NCBI GenBank assembly: GCA_026122225.1
Contig: JANEZZ010001470.1
Location: 558,001 to 622,000, forward strand
Direction of reading: 5' to 3'
From: Heloderma charlesbogerti
Lineage: Eukaryota; Chordata; Lepidosauria; Squamata; Helodermatidae
DNA: 64,000 bases
How positions within the stretch are numbered: position 1 is the stretch's first letter; every line of letters begins with the position of its first letter. Shown here piece after piece: positions 62,570 through 64,000 of the stretch. The translations under genes were made by a program, and so were the position numbers. The notes beneath the pieces are model-generated. The model saw nothing but the letters and a program-made list of their open reading frames with translations. It did no database searches and had not been told where the DNA came from.

Positions 62570-64000
62570 ACGGACACCCTTTGAAAGTACGGCTCTGGTG
62601 GAATCTGTGCCTTTGAAAGGCTCTCCAAAAGTGGGGAATTCTATGTCAGCAAGAGATGTAAAAATGGGCATGGGGGGGGCACTGGGAGTGGAGGCCACAT
62701 ATGACCCTTCTGATGCAGACCCAAAGATTTTGTTTATTTTAGTGTAAGTGGCAGAACCAGCTTACTGATTTTTCAGAAGACAACTTTCCTTATGGAGGAT
62801 GTTAAATATATGCTGATTAAATATATTTTAGAGAAATGTACTAAAAATTCCCCTGATGAGCTAATAAATTAATTCAATGCCAGAAGACTCACTACACAGA
62901 GAGTACTCGTTTCCTGCTCAATTAGATACCTTTAATGTACATTCTCACCTCCCACCAAACAAGTCAGCTTTGCACTGAAATACAGCTGTCCAAAATTAAG
63001 GAAGGAAGTGAGAGAAGACAATTCATTGATGCTTTGGCACAATGTCCAATGGTAACTTGAATAACACTGTAAATAAACCATGATCAACAACATTGATCTT
63101 CTATGTATCATCCTTGCAGTGTAGTATACGGGTGTGTGTGTGTGTTTTATTTTGACTGTTTGGGTGTAGGTGTAAGATTTTGTGTGTAAATTTTTACTTT
63201 TTTGCATAGGTCTCTTAATTATCTGTAGCATGGCAGGAGTGTTCTTTTCTGCCACAAGTCAACTGATCATGCATTATATCCATCAGATTTCAAATGATAT
63301 GATGGATGTGCACTTTTCAACTCAGTGGTTATTTCTGTGCACAAATAATGTTACATTTGCAGTGGCCCTCAGCATGGGATGGCTACCTTTCATAATGGAC
63401 CTCTTTTTGTTGCATTTTCCATTCTGCAAAGTGCTTTACAATTCTCATCTCATATAACCTGGTACTGATTAATTGAAAAGCAGCAAACACAGGCCTCTGC
63501 CATTGGCCAGGGGACCACTAGGAGGTCGCACCCCTTGCCTCCCAGGAGGAGCATTATGGCAAGAAGGAGACCAGGCTGGTCCCATCCATTGCCCAGAGAA
63601 GGCACAGCTGCAGGGAGCCTGTTTTGCCCTTCTCCAACAGAAGGAACACTCAGGTCCAGCTTCCAGTTGCCCTGGGGCTGCAGAAGCAAGGGGGAAATGA
63701 TGCTCTGCCCCCCTCCATCAGCCAAAGGAACAACAGCCACACCAGGACACTCGAGAAAGAACACTAGCAAGGGGAGATCAGCCTGGGCTGGCCCAAACTG
63801 GCTATAAAGGCTGATTTATAGCTCACCACTTTGTTCTGGCCTGGAAGAACTTGTCTCCTCCTCTGTCTTTTGCCTCCACTTCCCTTCCCTTCCTTTGTGC
63901 ATCTCATCTTTTTAGTTTGTGTCTTGTTTTTTTTAGTTTGTAAGCCTGAAGGCAAGATTTATTTACCCCCACCTCCCCCCTCTCTCTTTTTTTAAAGTGA

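Larger units (their letters stand above)
61453..64000 (-). other. EPM2A: EPM2A intron 3, 3' part
   Basis: Sequence upstream of the last exon on the minus strand. I looked for the preceding exon, expected to carry the sequence just before GRVQMLPQ, and did not find it, so the intron continues past the right edge. It contains two MITEs and a compound microsatellite. Nothing else was recognised. Confidence 0.75.

Noticed and set aside
61453..64000. Further EPM2A exons upstream of the last one
   Set aside because: I searched the minus-strand frames for the expected preceding phosphatase segment and the carbohydrate-binding domain and found neither. They must lie beyond the window.

Overview
This window is vertebrate nuclear DNA, almost certainly from a squamate reptile (lizard or snake). 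The evidence is young BovB (RTE) and CR1 LINEs side by side, reptile-type L2 tails, tRNA-derived SINEs, many short palindromic MITEs, and one exon of a vertebrate gene with an ordinary spliced structure. There are no operons, ribosome binding sites, rRNA genes or CRISPR arrays.

The only host-gene exon I can support is the last coding exon of EPM2A (laforin, a glycogen phosphatase), on the minus strand at 61178-61452. The rest of that gene should lie beyond the right edge. The window is therefore mostly the sequence downstream of EPM2A, and it is rich in transposons.

Layout. 1-5.2 kb: mostly unique DNA, a probable solo LTR inside an older foldback element, an L2 tail and small MITEs. 5.3-9.6 kb: a near full-length, decayed minus-strand CR1. 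9.65-10.6 kb: the first copy of a GC-rich palindromic hAT-like element. 10.6-16.8 kb: MITEs, L2 pieces, an unrecognised decayed coding-like stretch, and AT-rich blocks that look like conserved noncoding DNA. 16.8-21.8 kb: a young CR1 with an esterase ORF1 and a twice-frameshifted ORF2, next to an older CR1/L3-like LINE. 22-26 kb: SINE, MITEs, a minisatellite-bearing repeat and a truncated palindromic element. 26.35-31.27 kb: a BovB split by a very young CR1 whose 809-codon frame is still open. 32-40 kb: unclassified repeat, unique blocks, L2 and SINE pieces and a palindromic element inside a CR1 tail. 40.87-44.83 kb: a 3.97-kb hAT-Ac-type transposon with a broken BED-finger remnant, hosting two palindromic elements. 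45-51 kb: MITEs, SINE, L2 and another palindromic element. 52.03-55.5 kb: a second BovB, itself hit by a SINE. 56-64 kb: SINE, L2, unique DNA, EPM2A exon 4, its likely 3' UTR, and part of intron 3 with two MITEs.

The most unusual system is a family of seven GC-rich foldback elements (five complete, two partial). Each is a palindrome built of smaller palindromes. Four have perfect 8-bp target duplications and TAGGG...CCCTA-type ends, which places them with hAT transposons. Every arm that can be read carries a consensus-like 5' splice donor (GGTAAGT or close) pointing outward, and several have an ATGGCG-started frame that stays open to that donor. This suggests, but does not prove, mobile bidirectional promoters with first exons.
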